The notes below the pieces were generated by a model. That model was not told the DNA's origin, did not search any database, and was given only the letters and a program-made list of their open reading frames with translations. Made by a program: the position numbers and the translations under genes. DNA of 64,000 nt from Brugia malayi (taxonomy: Eukaryota; Nematoda; Chromadorea; Rhabditida; Onchocercidae), in contig NW_025062475.1 in the NCBI RefSeq assembly GCF_000002995.4, positions 13,734,687-13,798,686 on the forward strand. The letters run 5' to 3'. This document shows, in pieces, positions 13,819 to 27,100 of this stretch; position 1 is the first letter of the stretch, and each line of letters begins with the position of its first letter.

Positions 13819-15522
13819 CAAAAAACTTTTAGTCTAATCATAATATGTACAATAACCTTTTGTGCAATACAAATTAAAACAACTTATAACACCGACAATT
13901 TAAAGACACGTTAAAAATGATAAAACAATTCAAATCACTTCATAAACATAAGTAAACCTCTAGACAATCTCCACACCCAGCAAATCTCAACCATAGTTAA
14001 ATCCATACTCCTCTCAAAGAACGCACCTCCCGGGACAAACATTTTCATAGCACATCCCAACCAGTTGCGAACCATAAAATTTCGGCAAAACAAAAAAAGA
14101 ATGTATCGCTGCTCAGCGATGATGGAAATTCGTTGAACTGTGAGGGCTTTTGTGATGAATTTCGTATCCATCCTATGCTGTTTTTGGGATTGATAGAGGG
14201 ATGGGTGGTAGAGGGTGCCATGTTATTGTTTTGGGTTGATAAAGTGTTTTGAAGTATGAAAACAAATATACTATATATTAATAATAGGGAGTGAGAAAAG
14301 AATTGAAAAACGAAATTGACAGAATATTAAATTTTCATAAAGATTACAAATTTTTATATGAAATGTACGTTTTTTATAAAATTTAATTCTTTTCTGCTGA
14401 CTTAAAATCATAAACGTATAGGAAAGGAATGAATGAGCTTGAAGCGAAATTGATTTTAAGCAATCTGTTCAGCTTTAGCCGACTATTTTGATAATATTAT
14501 GTCAGTTGTTTGTCACTTGTCGCTTGTCACTTGTCATCATTGAAAACCGTTCATTTTCAACAACGATATTCATCCTTTCTATTTTTATTTTGAATTCTAT
14601 TGAACTTAGAATAATTTAATGTGTTTAATGATGCAATGTATTGTATGAAATAGTTTACGAATAATTATCAATAGTTAAAAGCTAAATTTACAGTGAGTAG
14701 GGATTATAATACAATTTTTATTTAAAATCACATTATTTCATATCAAATTTGGTACTGAATGCCATTTCTTTCAGTATATTTTAATTTTGTTAGATCTCTA
14801 ACTTTATAATGTTGCATAAGAATGAATAATATGCATTTATTATCTACGAGGATACTTGAATAATTAATTAACTTGGAAAAGTAAATAAATGGAATTAATT
14901 GGATCTAGAATCTGTGCGTTATCTATTTTTAGGACACTTTTTGCATGGGATTTTGGGAATAATCAATTAATGCCCTATTAACACCTTGTAGACGTGGAAT
15001 TTGCTGCAGTGAATGGAATGCGAGAACGATCACATAAAGAGTGGAAGCATTTCTTTATGATTTTCGAATGTTTTTTTGGATGTGTTTTGCCTAGTTTGTC
15101 GCGAAAAAATGTATGAATCTTCAAAAGTAGTTCAAATTTAACCGTGCTGAATTAAATTTCTAATGAAATTTTCGAACAAGTTTTAAAAAAGTTAAAAATC
15201 AAGGTCTTAGTTGAAAATTAGGATTAGCAATAGTTCAGATCAATTGGATGGATGATTTTTATAGTATTACTATAACTGTCCGAGTTATTGAAATATATCT
15301 TTTGGCTCATGGTAGCAGACATGAAACGTTTAATTTAGTTTATATGTCGAACAGATTATCAGTCCTTTACAAGAGAAGGTAAAGGAGTATAACAGAATAC
15401 GAAATCTCGAGAAATTATTCAACTTTACCAATATTGACAGTAGTAGTTTATCTAGCATATTCTTGATTTTTTTTTGGAAGAGAAATTACGTGAAATTACA
15501 TGAAAATACGATGAAAACTTAC

Positions 15523-15623
15523 ATTATCGGTGGTAAATGTTCGTTCTGTGAAACGCCGCCAGTTATTAAGAGATGTTCCATGTTTATTACAGAGAATTTT
15601 GTGGTGAGGATTGAAAATTTGCA
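15523..15623 (-). other. Possible orphan exon, function unknown
   Basis: On the minus strand a 101-nt open segment is bounded by a TTAACAG acceptor and a perfect GTAAGT donor. In one frame it reads 33 residues including HHKILCNKHG and WRRFTERTF, with no stop. I do not recognise the peptide, and found no partner exons. The opposite strand is also partly open, so a chance open segment or an old pseudogene piece is equally possible. Confidence 0.2.
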
Positions 15624-16951
15624 CTGTTAAGATATTAACAAATTTAAAGTGTTGGCTATTAAAAGACTTTCTGATTTCAGCAGAAGTCGAATCGTTTACT
15701 AGTACAATGAAAACCTTTTGAGGAAATATGTGACATAATCAAATTTGGGGTTCTGAAAAAATTATTTGTAATAGGATAAGCTCTTATAAAGAAACAGGCA
15801 GGATTTCAAAACCAGAAGTTGCGATGGTAGCATTTTTGCATAAAAACTATTTATAGTTTTTCATTTTCATGTATTTCTAGTATAAAGTGATACCAGAGAC
15901 AACCCTGGGGTAGTTGATTCTCTAGAACCATTTTTTAGTGGTCTAAGTAGAGATATCATATTCCTAGACTTAGTCATCAAGTAGCTTTTCTAAAAAAATA
16001 CATAGTGAAAGAACTCTACAGCTATTAGAGTTAACGATGTAAGAGAAAAACTTAACACATGAATTTGGGAAATTTATTCAAATTTCACATACAATATCAT
16101 TTAATTAGAAATAGTGATCACAAAATGGATGCATGTTTGAAATTAAGAAATTGAAATGTTCCACTCATAAATACTAGCTTAGATATAATTGTTCAAGGTG
16201 ATAAAATGAACAATATAAGCAAAATAACATCGTGCACAAGATGACAAAATCATTTAAAAAATTCGAAGTCAGAAATATTTATTAAAGTAGTCAAAAATGG
16301 TCAAAGAAAAATAATGCAGATAACTATGATAGAAGAAAAAGTGGTAAAAAATTGAAAGCGAAATAAGTAACTACGATAGAAAAGATGAAAATGTGGAAAT
16401 GGAATTACAACAGAAAAAATGAAAATGAAATAACACAGGAAATGAAGCATTCTAAGAGAACAATAATATGATTTTAGATTCATTTTATTGTGCAAACAAA
16501 TGCTTCTTAATAACACCAAACTTCTAAAAGTATGATAAGAACTGACTGTTAGAATCTTATTTTAACTGGTATTAGCAAAAACTACTAGTGAAACTTAAGA
16601 CTTATTCTTTGATTGTTATATTTGTGAAAAATCTGTTTTTCTTTAAAGTATGTCGAGAGAGAAGTATGATTTCAGAAAAAAAAAAAAGAGTTTAGCTTCA
16701 ATACTTCTATTGTTAGCTTCATTTCCTTATTACCACTTTTCGGATTTAACATTTGTGAAATTCAATTTATACAAAAACTGCAATTCTGAAAAAGATATGA
16801 AAACTTAAAGTATCACTATGAAATGTTTTGCTCAGATATTTAAGATAAAGATGAAGGAAAAAGAAAGGGCATTCATAGCTGAGAAATTTGAAAAAAAAAA
16901 TATGACAGAAAGGATAGATTATAAGTAGACAAAAAGTACCCGAATAATGAA

Positions 16952-16956
<5 letters not shown>

Positions 16957-16988
<32 letters not shown>
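16957..16988. repeat. (TC)n microsatellite
   Basis: Uninterrupted CT dinucleotide array in intergenic DNA. Confidence 0.9.
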
Positions 16989-16991
<3 letters not shown>

Positions 16992-18138
16992 CCTTCACTT
17001 ACATAGATATAAATATGAAGTTAAAATGAACAAATACAAAGAAAAAAATTATTTAAGTACATATTTAATATGACCCGGAAAGAAAAAAAGAGCAAAATAG
17101 TTCGTAGCAATTATTATATTAATAATTGCTTAGTATATTATTCGAGAGATACAAAAAATAAAAATTTAAAAAAAAAAAAAAAAGAATTTACAGAGGCACA
17201 AAATAGCCCTCTATCATTTGTTTTAAATAAACCAACAAAAATGATATACACAATATATAACTAATATTGTCCTGATAATGAACTTTCTTAATGAAATTAT
17301 GTAATCACATCGGTATGACATTTATATTTTATATACTATGTCAATCATTGTTTTCTTATTTGAAATATTATGACAGACTCTTATAGAATATACTTTAATG
17401 TATAATTCTTTTCATATTTAAACTTTGTTTTAAATAAGTTTATGCTTTTGTTGCATGCATCATTTTTGATCGTTATGCTTTCATACAATTTTAGTTTTAA
17501 TTTTTTCTTTCTTTTTAAGGGGCATGTTATTGATATAAAACTATACATGTACAAAAAAAAAAAAATTGTTAATGACATTTCGAAAATTTAAGCCAGAATT
17601 TAAACAATCAAATTCTAAATGTTACATCATTAGCTGATGAGTAATGAATGAATACAACTAAATTTCTTTCATATGATTCTGGAAGCATAAAATTTATGCA
17701 ACAAAAAAAAAAAAAGAAAAAAATTCATCAGAAATTTTTTCAAAAAAAAAATTCTCCAAATTACTCATTTTTCTTCTGAGCAGCATCTATCACTGAATCA
17801 AAGAACGATGATTTTGCAAATTTTTTAAAATTAAACCAGATGAACAAATGAAACTTGGAGTTATGCTATTACGAACTAATAAAAATAACGAGTATAATAA
17901 AAAAATTTTATAGCTATGAATATAAAAATGTTTTAAAAATGATATTTGACATCCTGAATAAACTAGAAATTATATCATGCAAAATATATATATACATATA
18001 TAAACTAAGAAAGAGTTAGTAATGTAAAAAAAAAAAAAAACTTAATTAGTAGTATTGCGAGAGAGGAAGCAGCAGATGGCAAAATGTACAGCAGTAGCAC
18101 TTATCATCGCAATTCATATTTGAATAATGGACGAGATT

Positions 18139-21100
18139 TCATTCTGTTGTCGGTTGTTCATCCGTATTTAATCTTTCCGGTTCCATATTTCTCAATTCAA
18201 TACTTTCAAATGAAGATGTTAATTCATTGACATTACTAAGAACAATTGGATCCATACCAGCCAAATCACCAAATAAATCATCGTTACCAAGATCTTGCAG
18301 TGAATCTTTTTCTGGCTATAAAATTTCGATTTTGTAATTAAATTTATATAATTAATTCAAAGATCTATGAGTTTTGTCTAGTAATTTCAAAAAAAAAAAA
18401 AAAAAAGATTCAATCCCAATTATATCAAGGAGTAATGTAAACAATAGAAATTGTTCTGGGAAGTACTTAATCTAGATCATAAACCCGATTTAATGAAAAT
18501 ATAACCAATCAATCACTTACTGGAAATAAATGATGCATTAAAAAAAAAAATCTTTCTAAAAAAGTTTTAGAAAATTTGCATCGTAAACTGTATGTTACAT
18601 CAAAAAAAAAAACAAAGTTTTTGATAATTGAAATTTTTATAACTGCTTTACCATTTTCTGTTCTTTGTAGCATTATAACTTTATAGTTTATACTTTAATC
18701 ATTCAAAGATATTCAATGCACGATACCTTCTAACTGGAATAAACTTTTTTTGTTTTCCATTGGTATTGCACTTGCATATAGGTTACGATTAAACATTTCA
18801 GTGTTTAAAAAATAATCATGAAATCGATTTAATGAAAATATCACACTTTTTTAATCACTTTTTTCAATTTACCTGCTAGAAGGATTGTTGATCAGTTTAT
18901 AGAACTGAACATGCTTTCATAAAATGAATAATTACTTATAAAGAAAACTTCAAACGACACTTTGCTCTATCGAATTTCTCCAGCAGTGCAAGAAGCATCC
19001 AGATTTGTCTTAATATACTGCACAAATATGTCCAACTTTGAATGAAGTTTGCAACCATTACCTTTTTATATGATAACCCTTGCTCTATTATTTAAAAATG
19101 ATATAATGTTCGAAATTACCATTTCGATTTGTAGTCTGCTCGAATGCGGATCCGTTACATTGAAATTATCTGTTCCGTATCTAGACTGAAATATGATAAA
19201 CTCATATTTCATAAGATTTATTAAAACGTTATGTGCGTGCGATGTTATGAAAAAAGGACAAGTTGCAATTATGAAGGTGTAATATTTCAAAAAGTTATGC
19301 AACTATAGCTATCTAATTGAAATTACAAACATGCAAAGAAAGCAGGAAAGAAAATAGGGAAAAGTCTATATAATTAAGGTAGCACTTCATGCGGAGAAGC
19401 AAATGGAATTAAAATTCGAAATATTCAAAGAGTGTGCATGAAATCTAAATGCAGAAGTTGTCAAGCTCGTCGATAGAGAAGTAAAGACATGAAATCTAAA
19501 TGCAGAAAAATTGTCAAGCTCGTCGACAGAGAATTAAAGACATGAAATCCAAATATATTCGCTCCCAGTTATCTGTGACCTTAAACAAAATTCAAAAAAC
19601 GGCAAAACTGCTGTTCGAATAATATAACCGTTATTCGAATAATATAGCCTTTCGAATATATAGCTGAAGTGAATTTTCACCATCTGACGTACTACAGAAA
19701 GGAAATATAAAGCTAAATGCTTGAAAAGAGTGTCAAAAAGCAAGACAAATGTAACAAACATAAAGAAAGAACAATCATCAAAATGTGAGAGTTTTTAGAG
19801 TAACATTTCAACAAAAAAAAAATTGTGAAATTATGCCTTCTCGAAATATAAAAGATAGAAAAGTGAGCACAAACATGCATAATATATAAAAGATATATCA
19901 AATGAAACACAAATACAAACGTACGCAACCGGATAAGCATTCAAATCTCACAACCATATATATAAGGTTAGAAACCCCGCAAAGCACATATTTACTTACA
20001 TTATCGGTGTTGATTTGCATGCAGGAAGACATCATTAAAGGGTCCGTATACTGGCTCCCGTAAGGTACTGCCGAATGATCGTATGTATTTGGGGATACTG
20101 GATACTGTGGATCTACTGTACCACCAAGCATCTGTTGCATATGGACATTTGGAAGTACAGGATCTGATGAAAAATCATTTGTTGGTAACGATTCCGTACA
20201 GTAATTTCTATCAGTTACAGAACTTGATTGATGTGTCCTGCTTGCTGTACATTGCTTCTCTGCAAAACCTTTACTCTTACTCGAAGAAAAAAATTTTTCT
20301 TTTTTTAAATTGAAAGAAGTTGTAATCAAGCTTCCCTTGACTAAAGAAGATTAATATATAAACCTGTTATAACATCACTAACTATGACTAAACAGAAATT
20401 CCTCCTGTCTATGTTTAAAAAGAATCACACAACCCATAAAAACCTACTTACTGCACCCTGGTTCATCAGAAAACATTGAACTATTATAAACTATTCCAAT
20501 TCTAAACGACTATTATGCTACCTTTGCTCCTAAAAAACATAAAATATACCAACAAGATACCGCATTAATAGACCACAGACATAATCGTTTGCAATAGGTC
20601 AACGAACATGAAAGTAGTACAACAACAGTTAACAATTACAAAAATTATTAACAACATCTTTATTCAGACATATAATAGTAATAACCTATTTGTTCGTTTT
20701 TGTAAATACCACACTCTTGTTTAGTTTTAATTTTCATTGGATGGTGGGATGAAAGAGCTGCCGGTGTTGCAGTAGCATTACTATTATATATATATAGATC
20801 ATCTTGTACTTCTTCTGGCCGCTGAATTGGCAATTTCATCGGTCTTAAGCATGTCTGCAAATGATTTTAATGAAATATGCATCAATTTAGTTCAAAATCT
20901 TGAATGAGAAATTCAGAAGATGCAAATGAACTAAACTATACGGTGTAAATGATCACTGTTAGAATATCTGAACTTTCATGTTCCCTGAAAAGTTATCAAA
21001 CAATTTCGTTTGATCCAAAGATATTTCAATGCAGTGAACGGCCCAACTCCAACTAATTAACATATAGCAGTTTTTTTTGGCTTCCAGGAGAAAAATACTT

Positions 21101-24100
21101 GGTTAATTTCGATAACATTAGACAGCTATCATTCAAAAATTTCAATGAAATATTTTTAAATATGCTTCAGAAAATAAAGAAATTTACCATTGTTGGTCCC
21201 TTTTCTGTTTCCATAGTTTCCGATCGTACTGTTGGAATTCGAACGGGTGCAGCTACATCAATTTCCTTTATTGGTACTCCCCAATCGTACGTTTGCACCG
21301 CTTGTTCAACAACAGTCACTGGAGAATCTGAAAATTACAAAATCCATGAAAAATTTTCAAAATATGAGCTTTATAAATTTTTCTAACTTCACGATTCTCT
21401 ATTCAGTCTTATAACTTAAAATTCAACTTCAATAAAACAATCAGGAAATATCTAAAGATAATGAACAGTCTACCTATACTGAGCCAACATCACACGGTTG
21501 AATATAAAAAATCTTTTATGAAGAAAAAAAAACTATTAATTGATAAACTCTTACATTTTCGATGGCCTGCTGGTGGCGTGATAGTTGTAACCACACTACC
21601 ACTCTCACCTACAGAGGTTGGATATGGATCCATCGGATCGAAATCCTCATAATCGCCATCATACTAAAAAAAGAAGCTATTAGTTGACATGAACAAAAAC
21701 ACAAAAACAACAACAAAAATGTCACTCTTAATTTAAAAATTCTTTTTCAGGTTGCAGTATGAGACATAGCATCATACCGGATTACTATAATATCCTTGCC
21801 GTTGTATATGCTGATTAACCGGACGACGAATATTTGGTGTTGGTTGCAAGTTGACGCGTTCCATAGCGTACGCGACTTGTTCCACCGAACGGCTGAACTA
21901 TTACCATTACGTGTGTTGAAAGCTAATTATTTCTTACTTCCGTCATAATTACTTCTTTGAGTCTTTCTTTAGATTACTGGAATAATTTTGAAGATTTTTA
22001 AAAAATATTCAAAACAAACTTTTGATTGGGCAACAATGGATGACCCATAGTAACACCCACAACATTACAATCGAGTGAAGCATTTCGCACTACCGGAGAA
22101 ACTCTTTCAGGATTGTATATGTAACCTTCAACATCTGAAAAAAGCCGGTTTGACATCCAGATCATATGTGCTGAATTTTCTTGAATTTCATTATACAGCG
22201 CTTAGGAAGAATATAGTATTATCGGCAAAAGAATCAAAATAAAAAAAAAAAAAAAAAAAACCTTTCTGATACTTCGCCATTTCATTATTTCTTGCCGCAG
22301 GTGGTGATGGTGATGAATCATCGTAACGAGACTGGCATTCGTGATGAGATATACTCCCATTAAGGCTTCTGTCATCGAAATGTCCTGCAAATGAGTAAAA
22401 AGTATATATTGTTATTGTCATATTGTCAACATGTAATGAAGTAAACATCCCTCACCACTTATTTTCTGAAATTTTTAAATTCCTTCTCTCCAATTTAATT
22501 CTTTTTTCCTTGAATCTCAAAACAATTCATTTAAGATCAAAAAATAAAAAAAAAAAAACCTTTGTTTTGAAGAAAACGATCAACGCAAAAATCTCTACGA
22601 CCACCAAGCATCGAAACATTGTTCCCATTGTTGTTCGTTACGTTTGATGGATGTGGAACTTGCACCGTACCGGAATTAGAATTTGAATTAACTGACGTTA
22701 CTGTTTGTCCGTTGAATCCATTAGAATCTGGAGATGACGGATCAACACTGAAATACATGACACTTTTCAAGTACATACTTTACAACGCTTTACGACATTT
22801 AGCATATTTGAGAAAAGGAAGAAGCTTGCGTGAATAAGTGTTTACCTGGAATTATAATGTGCATTAACGCAAACATCAGGAAAAGGAGGTGTTCGCTTTG
22901 GACGCTTCTTTTTGCCTGTACGAATTTTCTCTTCAGGTGTGTTTTCATTAACTGAAAAATTTGGATAATGAAATTACCACGACGAATCTGCTACCAAATA
23001 CTGAATAGTTCATAAGCCAGCTTACTTTTCTCGACAGTACGTAAGCAAGCAGATAACAGCATCTGTGTCGGGGAATTGATGCGATATATTTCATCCTCAC
23101 TATCATCATTGGTCTTATCAATAATACTCCTGAAAAAAAAAAAAAAAAAAACATAATCCTTTTAAAAAATATAATACTAAGATTTTAAACACAATTAAGA
23201 TCGAAGAAAAAAAATTCTTTTGAATCCTATCTGAATATTTTAAAATTTAATGAAGCATGGAACGATAGCATGAAAGAGAACTTGGTTAGAATTTAATTAA
23301 ATTCTAATACAAACTGAATTACGAAAAGCAAAGACTCTTACCTTGATGAAGATTGCGTTGTATCTGATGCCGTACCATTACGTCGCTTTGGATAAACTTT
23401 ATTCTTTTTTGCTAATTCATACGCTTCATCACCGTGAACCGATTTAATGTGTTTCCTCAGTGATGATGGATCTGTGTAGCTTTTTATGCAGTTATTTATC
23501 ATACACTGATATGGTTTCTGAAATTGAAAAAAAAAATAAAAAAGTTCAGAATAAAGCTTAATAAATCATAGAAGTTCATAAAAAAGGAAGATTGGTTTAT
23601 TTACCGTATCGGAGTGTGTGCGATTCTGATGTTTTGCTCGATCGGATGCATTACTAAAAGCTTTGCCACACTCCGGAAATTCACATCGATATGGACGCTC
23701 TCCAGTATGTGTTCGTACATGTGTTTTTAAATTTTCCAACCGACTATATGATTTATCACAACCAGGATACTAGAACAAACTTCTTGACAAAATATGGTAT
23801 TTTTGAACAAGACCAATTAGTTAGAGGAGTGCAATATAAAATTAACAGTAGTTTTGAAAATTTTACAAATTTTTCCTTCCAAAAATGGTAGTTTCTAAGA
23901 GAGAAAAATCCAACCAGTAGTCAGGCCAAAGAAAGAATACAGCTGTCAGTTTGGCCTCAAAGATAAAAGCTGGTTGAAACTAAAAGAAAACTCAAGCCTA
24001 AGCGAAGAACTGTGTTTCACACGTAGCTGAATTCTATTTGCAGCGCCACGTCTAATATAACATTGAAAAAAACATACCGTACAGACATTAGGCTTCTCAC

Positions 24101-27100
24101 CCGTATGACGTCTAACATGTACAACAAGCATATATTGAGCTTTAAATGCTTCTTCTCGTTTACAGCCTTCCCATAAACATGTATAAACTTTTGTTGTCTA
24201 GAAAAAAAAAAAAACACCAATATTCAAAATTTTTATGAAATACAAAAAATACTGTATATCATTTTATGCTATATGTATATGGCTATATTGTTATCTTCTT
24301 AATTGTAACATTATCCTATAAGTGAACATATCTTTAAAGTATAAATGCTTTATAAATTCGCATAATTTAATCGGTGTACTTATAATGAGTGCATTTTTAA
24401 TTTTATGAGATTAAAAGTCTATCATCAATACTTTCATCCACTTTATCGCATGATTTTCTTCAAAGAGTATAATAAAACCCTGTTAAAAAATTTTTTTTTA
24501 AATTTTAGTTAATATTTTGAAATAATATGAATTTTTAATAGATGAGTGAGAGAAACCAAAGTACTGAAGACCTAATGAAGTTGTAAATTAGTTTAATTTC
24601 AAAAGCAAACCTGGATATGAGCAGTAAAAACGTGGTCCACTAGAACCTTCTGGCTTGTAAATTTTTTTTTGCATCCTTGCCACTCACATCTTAGATCTTC
24701 TAATGTTTCAATATCAACATTCTCAGCCGAATTACCTTCCGTTACAACGAGTGGAGCAGTACTGTTCCGTGCATTCGATTTTGTTAGATATGAATGATTT
24801 CTGAATTTAGAAATTTTTGATGTTATTCGCATAAGGGAAAAAAAGAATCGAAAAAAAAAAAAAATGTAATGAAGAAACAACTATACTAATAAATACAACA
24901 AATACCAACTTTTCCTTTTGTGTAGCTGAAGATGATGGCCCTGTACTATGTCCATTAATGCTCGTCTTTTTAGGCATTTTTTGAGTATGATGCACGACAC
25001 CACCATAATTCTGAATATGAGTAGTAACAATATGTTCGTTTTCAACAGGTTTAATCGGTAACCTGAAAAAAAAAAAAACATTTTTTTACAAAACATCACT
25101 TTCTCTATTTACTTCAGTAGTCGAGTAAGCCACCAAATACATCATTAGGAAGGTTAAATACCGGCCTCAAAAAATTAAATAAATTACCTCCGGTCGAGAA
25201 TATTGGTATTCGTATTTTGCAACTCAGGTCCATTACTCTAAAATACGTTTATTATTGCTTTAATATAAAGTAAGAAACCTACAGCCTGAAGTGATTCTAA
25301 AATATAATTTAAAAAGCATCAAAATAAAACGTACCAAATTAGTGGCTTTGCCTGAGTGTAGATGTTGCGCTTGTTCTACAGTATGTCGGAAATCACTGAT
25401 AATTAGTTGTGAATGAAACATAGACTCATTTTCTGTTGTTAAAGGTGCAGGTCTAATCAACGTTGATTGCATTGAAGAACCTGAGGAAGTTACCGATGTA
25501 CCACTATCGGAAAACGTATGCAAACTGCTTATTGAACGCTCGTTTTTACGCTTCCGTCTATATTCACTGCCTAATAACGAATCCAGCGCTAAATCTGAAA
25601 GTTGCGAATATTTCGTAAGTTGAAAGTTAGTAAAATATATTTACGAAGTCATTTTAACGAAAAAGGAATTTTTATGGGACCGTACTGAAAAAATGGATGA
25701 GAAAAGTGAAGTAATAGAAGAATCTTTTTTTGAAAAAATTTTTTTAAATAAAAAGATGAAATTTTTTGTATCTGAACACATCATCATTGATTCGCAATAT
25801 ATGAAGCAAGGAAATCAAAAAAAAAAAAAAAAAATGACATATTATGAAAAAAAGGAGCTTCATAACAAGTTAAGGAAACAATGAAGTGCTCTTGGTGATG
25901 AGTTAGGTAGTTGAACTTTTTACCCTCCGTCTAAAGTTTCGTTGGATTTTGAGTTTGCATACTGGAGGTATTGGTTCTTTACTTGGTACTATTAATTTTA
26001 TAGTTACTATATAGAACAAACGTTTTGTAGCTTCTACTTTGGATCAGGCTAGTAGGTTTGCTTGAACTTCTTATTTGACTTCTTTTTTATCAATATTATC
26101 TGTTCCTGTTTTGACCGGTCCTTTATTGTTATTTGACCGTAATTTTAATATTTCATTTGCTTAGTAACTCAAAGCAGTTCAAACTTAACCAGTTTCCAGC
26201 TAGGTCAAACGAATTAGTTTGTAAAAATAGAGTTCAAAAACGCTTTGCATTTCTAGCAACACCGTTATAATGTTTAACATTAATCAAAATTATGACAGTG
26301 AAACAGAATGCATTTTGAAGTGATATGAAAAGGCTACAGTTTTGCATTTTTTTGACACCTCTATCTGGCTTAAGAAAAATAAATGACATAAATCTCTATC
26401 ACAATGAATCAACTAAGTGCTTAATCAAAAACTAGTCTGTTGATATCACCAAATGAATGTGAAAGATGGAATTTTTATCTTACTTATCTATTTTTCTGGT
26501 GCATAACTTATTAATTATGCATTCAAAATAATTTTAGGAACTGCAGTATAGCTCAGCTAGATTCCTCAATAAACTGGTCCCATCTTCCAATGCGCAAAAT
26601 GCTACAAAATTATTTTGAGGAATATTTTCCTGAAACTCTTATTTCGTTAACTTAAACTCAAAAAGCTCCTTTTTTTTCATTAATTTAAACTCAAAAATGC
26701 TGCAAATATATTTTAACAATCTGCAAAATAGTTTTGCAAACACATTAAGCCAACTTCGAACCAAGATCACACAAAACATGGTATTCTGAAAGAGAAAGAA
26801 CAAAACTTGGAGCATATATATATATATATATTATTTTTTTTCTTTTCAACCTTAAGCTTTCCTCGATTATATGAAGTTTTCTATTCAATAAGTAAATAAA
26901 ATAACAGCAATGCTTCCCTTAGCAAATTTTCAGATTACTGAAATGCTTACCTTCCAAAGAGGATGAGGAAGAAATATTCGTGCTACGTATTCCGAATGGA
27001 GGTAAATTAAGTGATGTACAAGATGAATAGGTTGGTGGAAGTGACTGAATTGGTGTTGCCAAATTTGTTGGTGCCATGTGTGCATGCATACCCTGACGAT

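Larger units (their letters stand above)
13819..18138. other. Intergenic region between SRP9 and tra-1, including the tra-1 3' UTR
   Basis: About 4.3 kb. No gene can be supported. It includes a G+C-richer patch at 13960-14250 with an imperfect hairpin, a possible orphan exon at 15523-15623, a TC array at 16957-16988 and A/T-rich filler. The end nearest 18138 is the tra-1 3' untranslated region. Confidence 0.55.

Noticed and set aside
13935..14171. 78-codon minus-strand frame
   Set aside because: No motif, no splice sites, no codon pattern like the neighbouring genes. It overlaps the hairpin and looks like a chance frame.
25693..25884. Plus-strand 63-codon frame next to the cox1 insert
   Set aside because: Lys/Glu-rich A/T composition typical of chance frames. 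It is not mitochondrial and has no match to a known domain.
26690..26790. GGTTCGAA-like box resembling a tRNA B box
   Set aside because: No A box or cloverleaf arms at suitable distance, and the box continues GTT instead of the required C residues.
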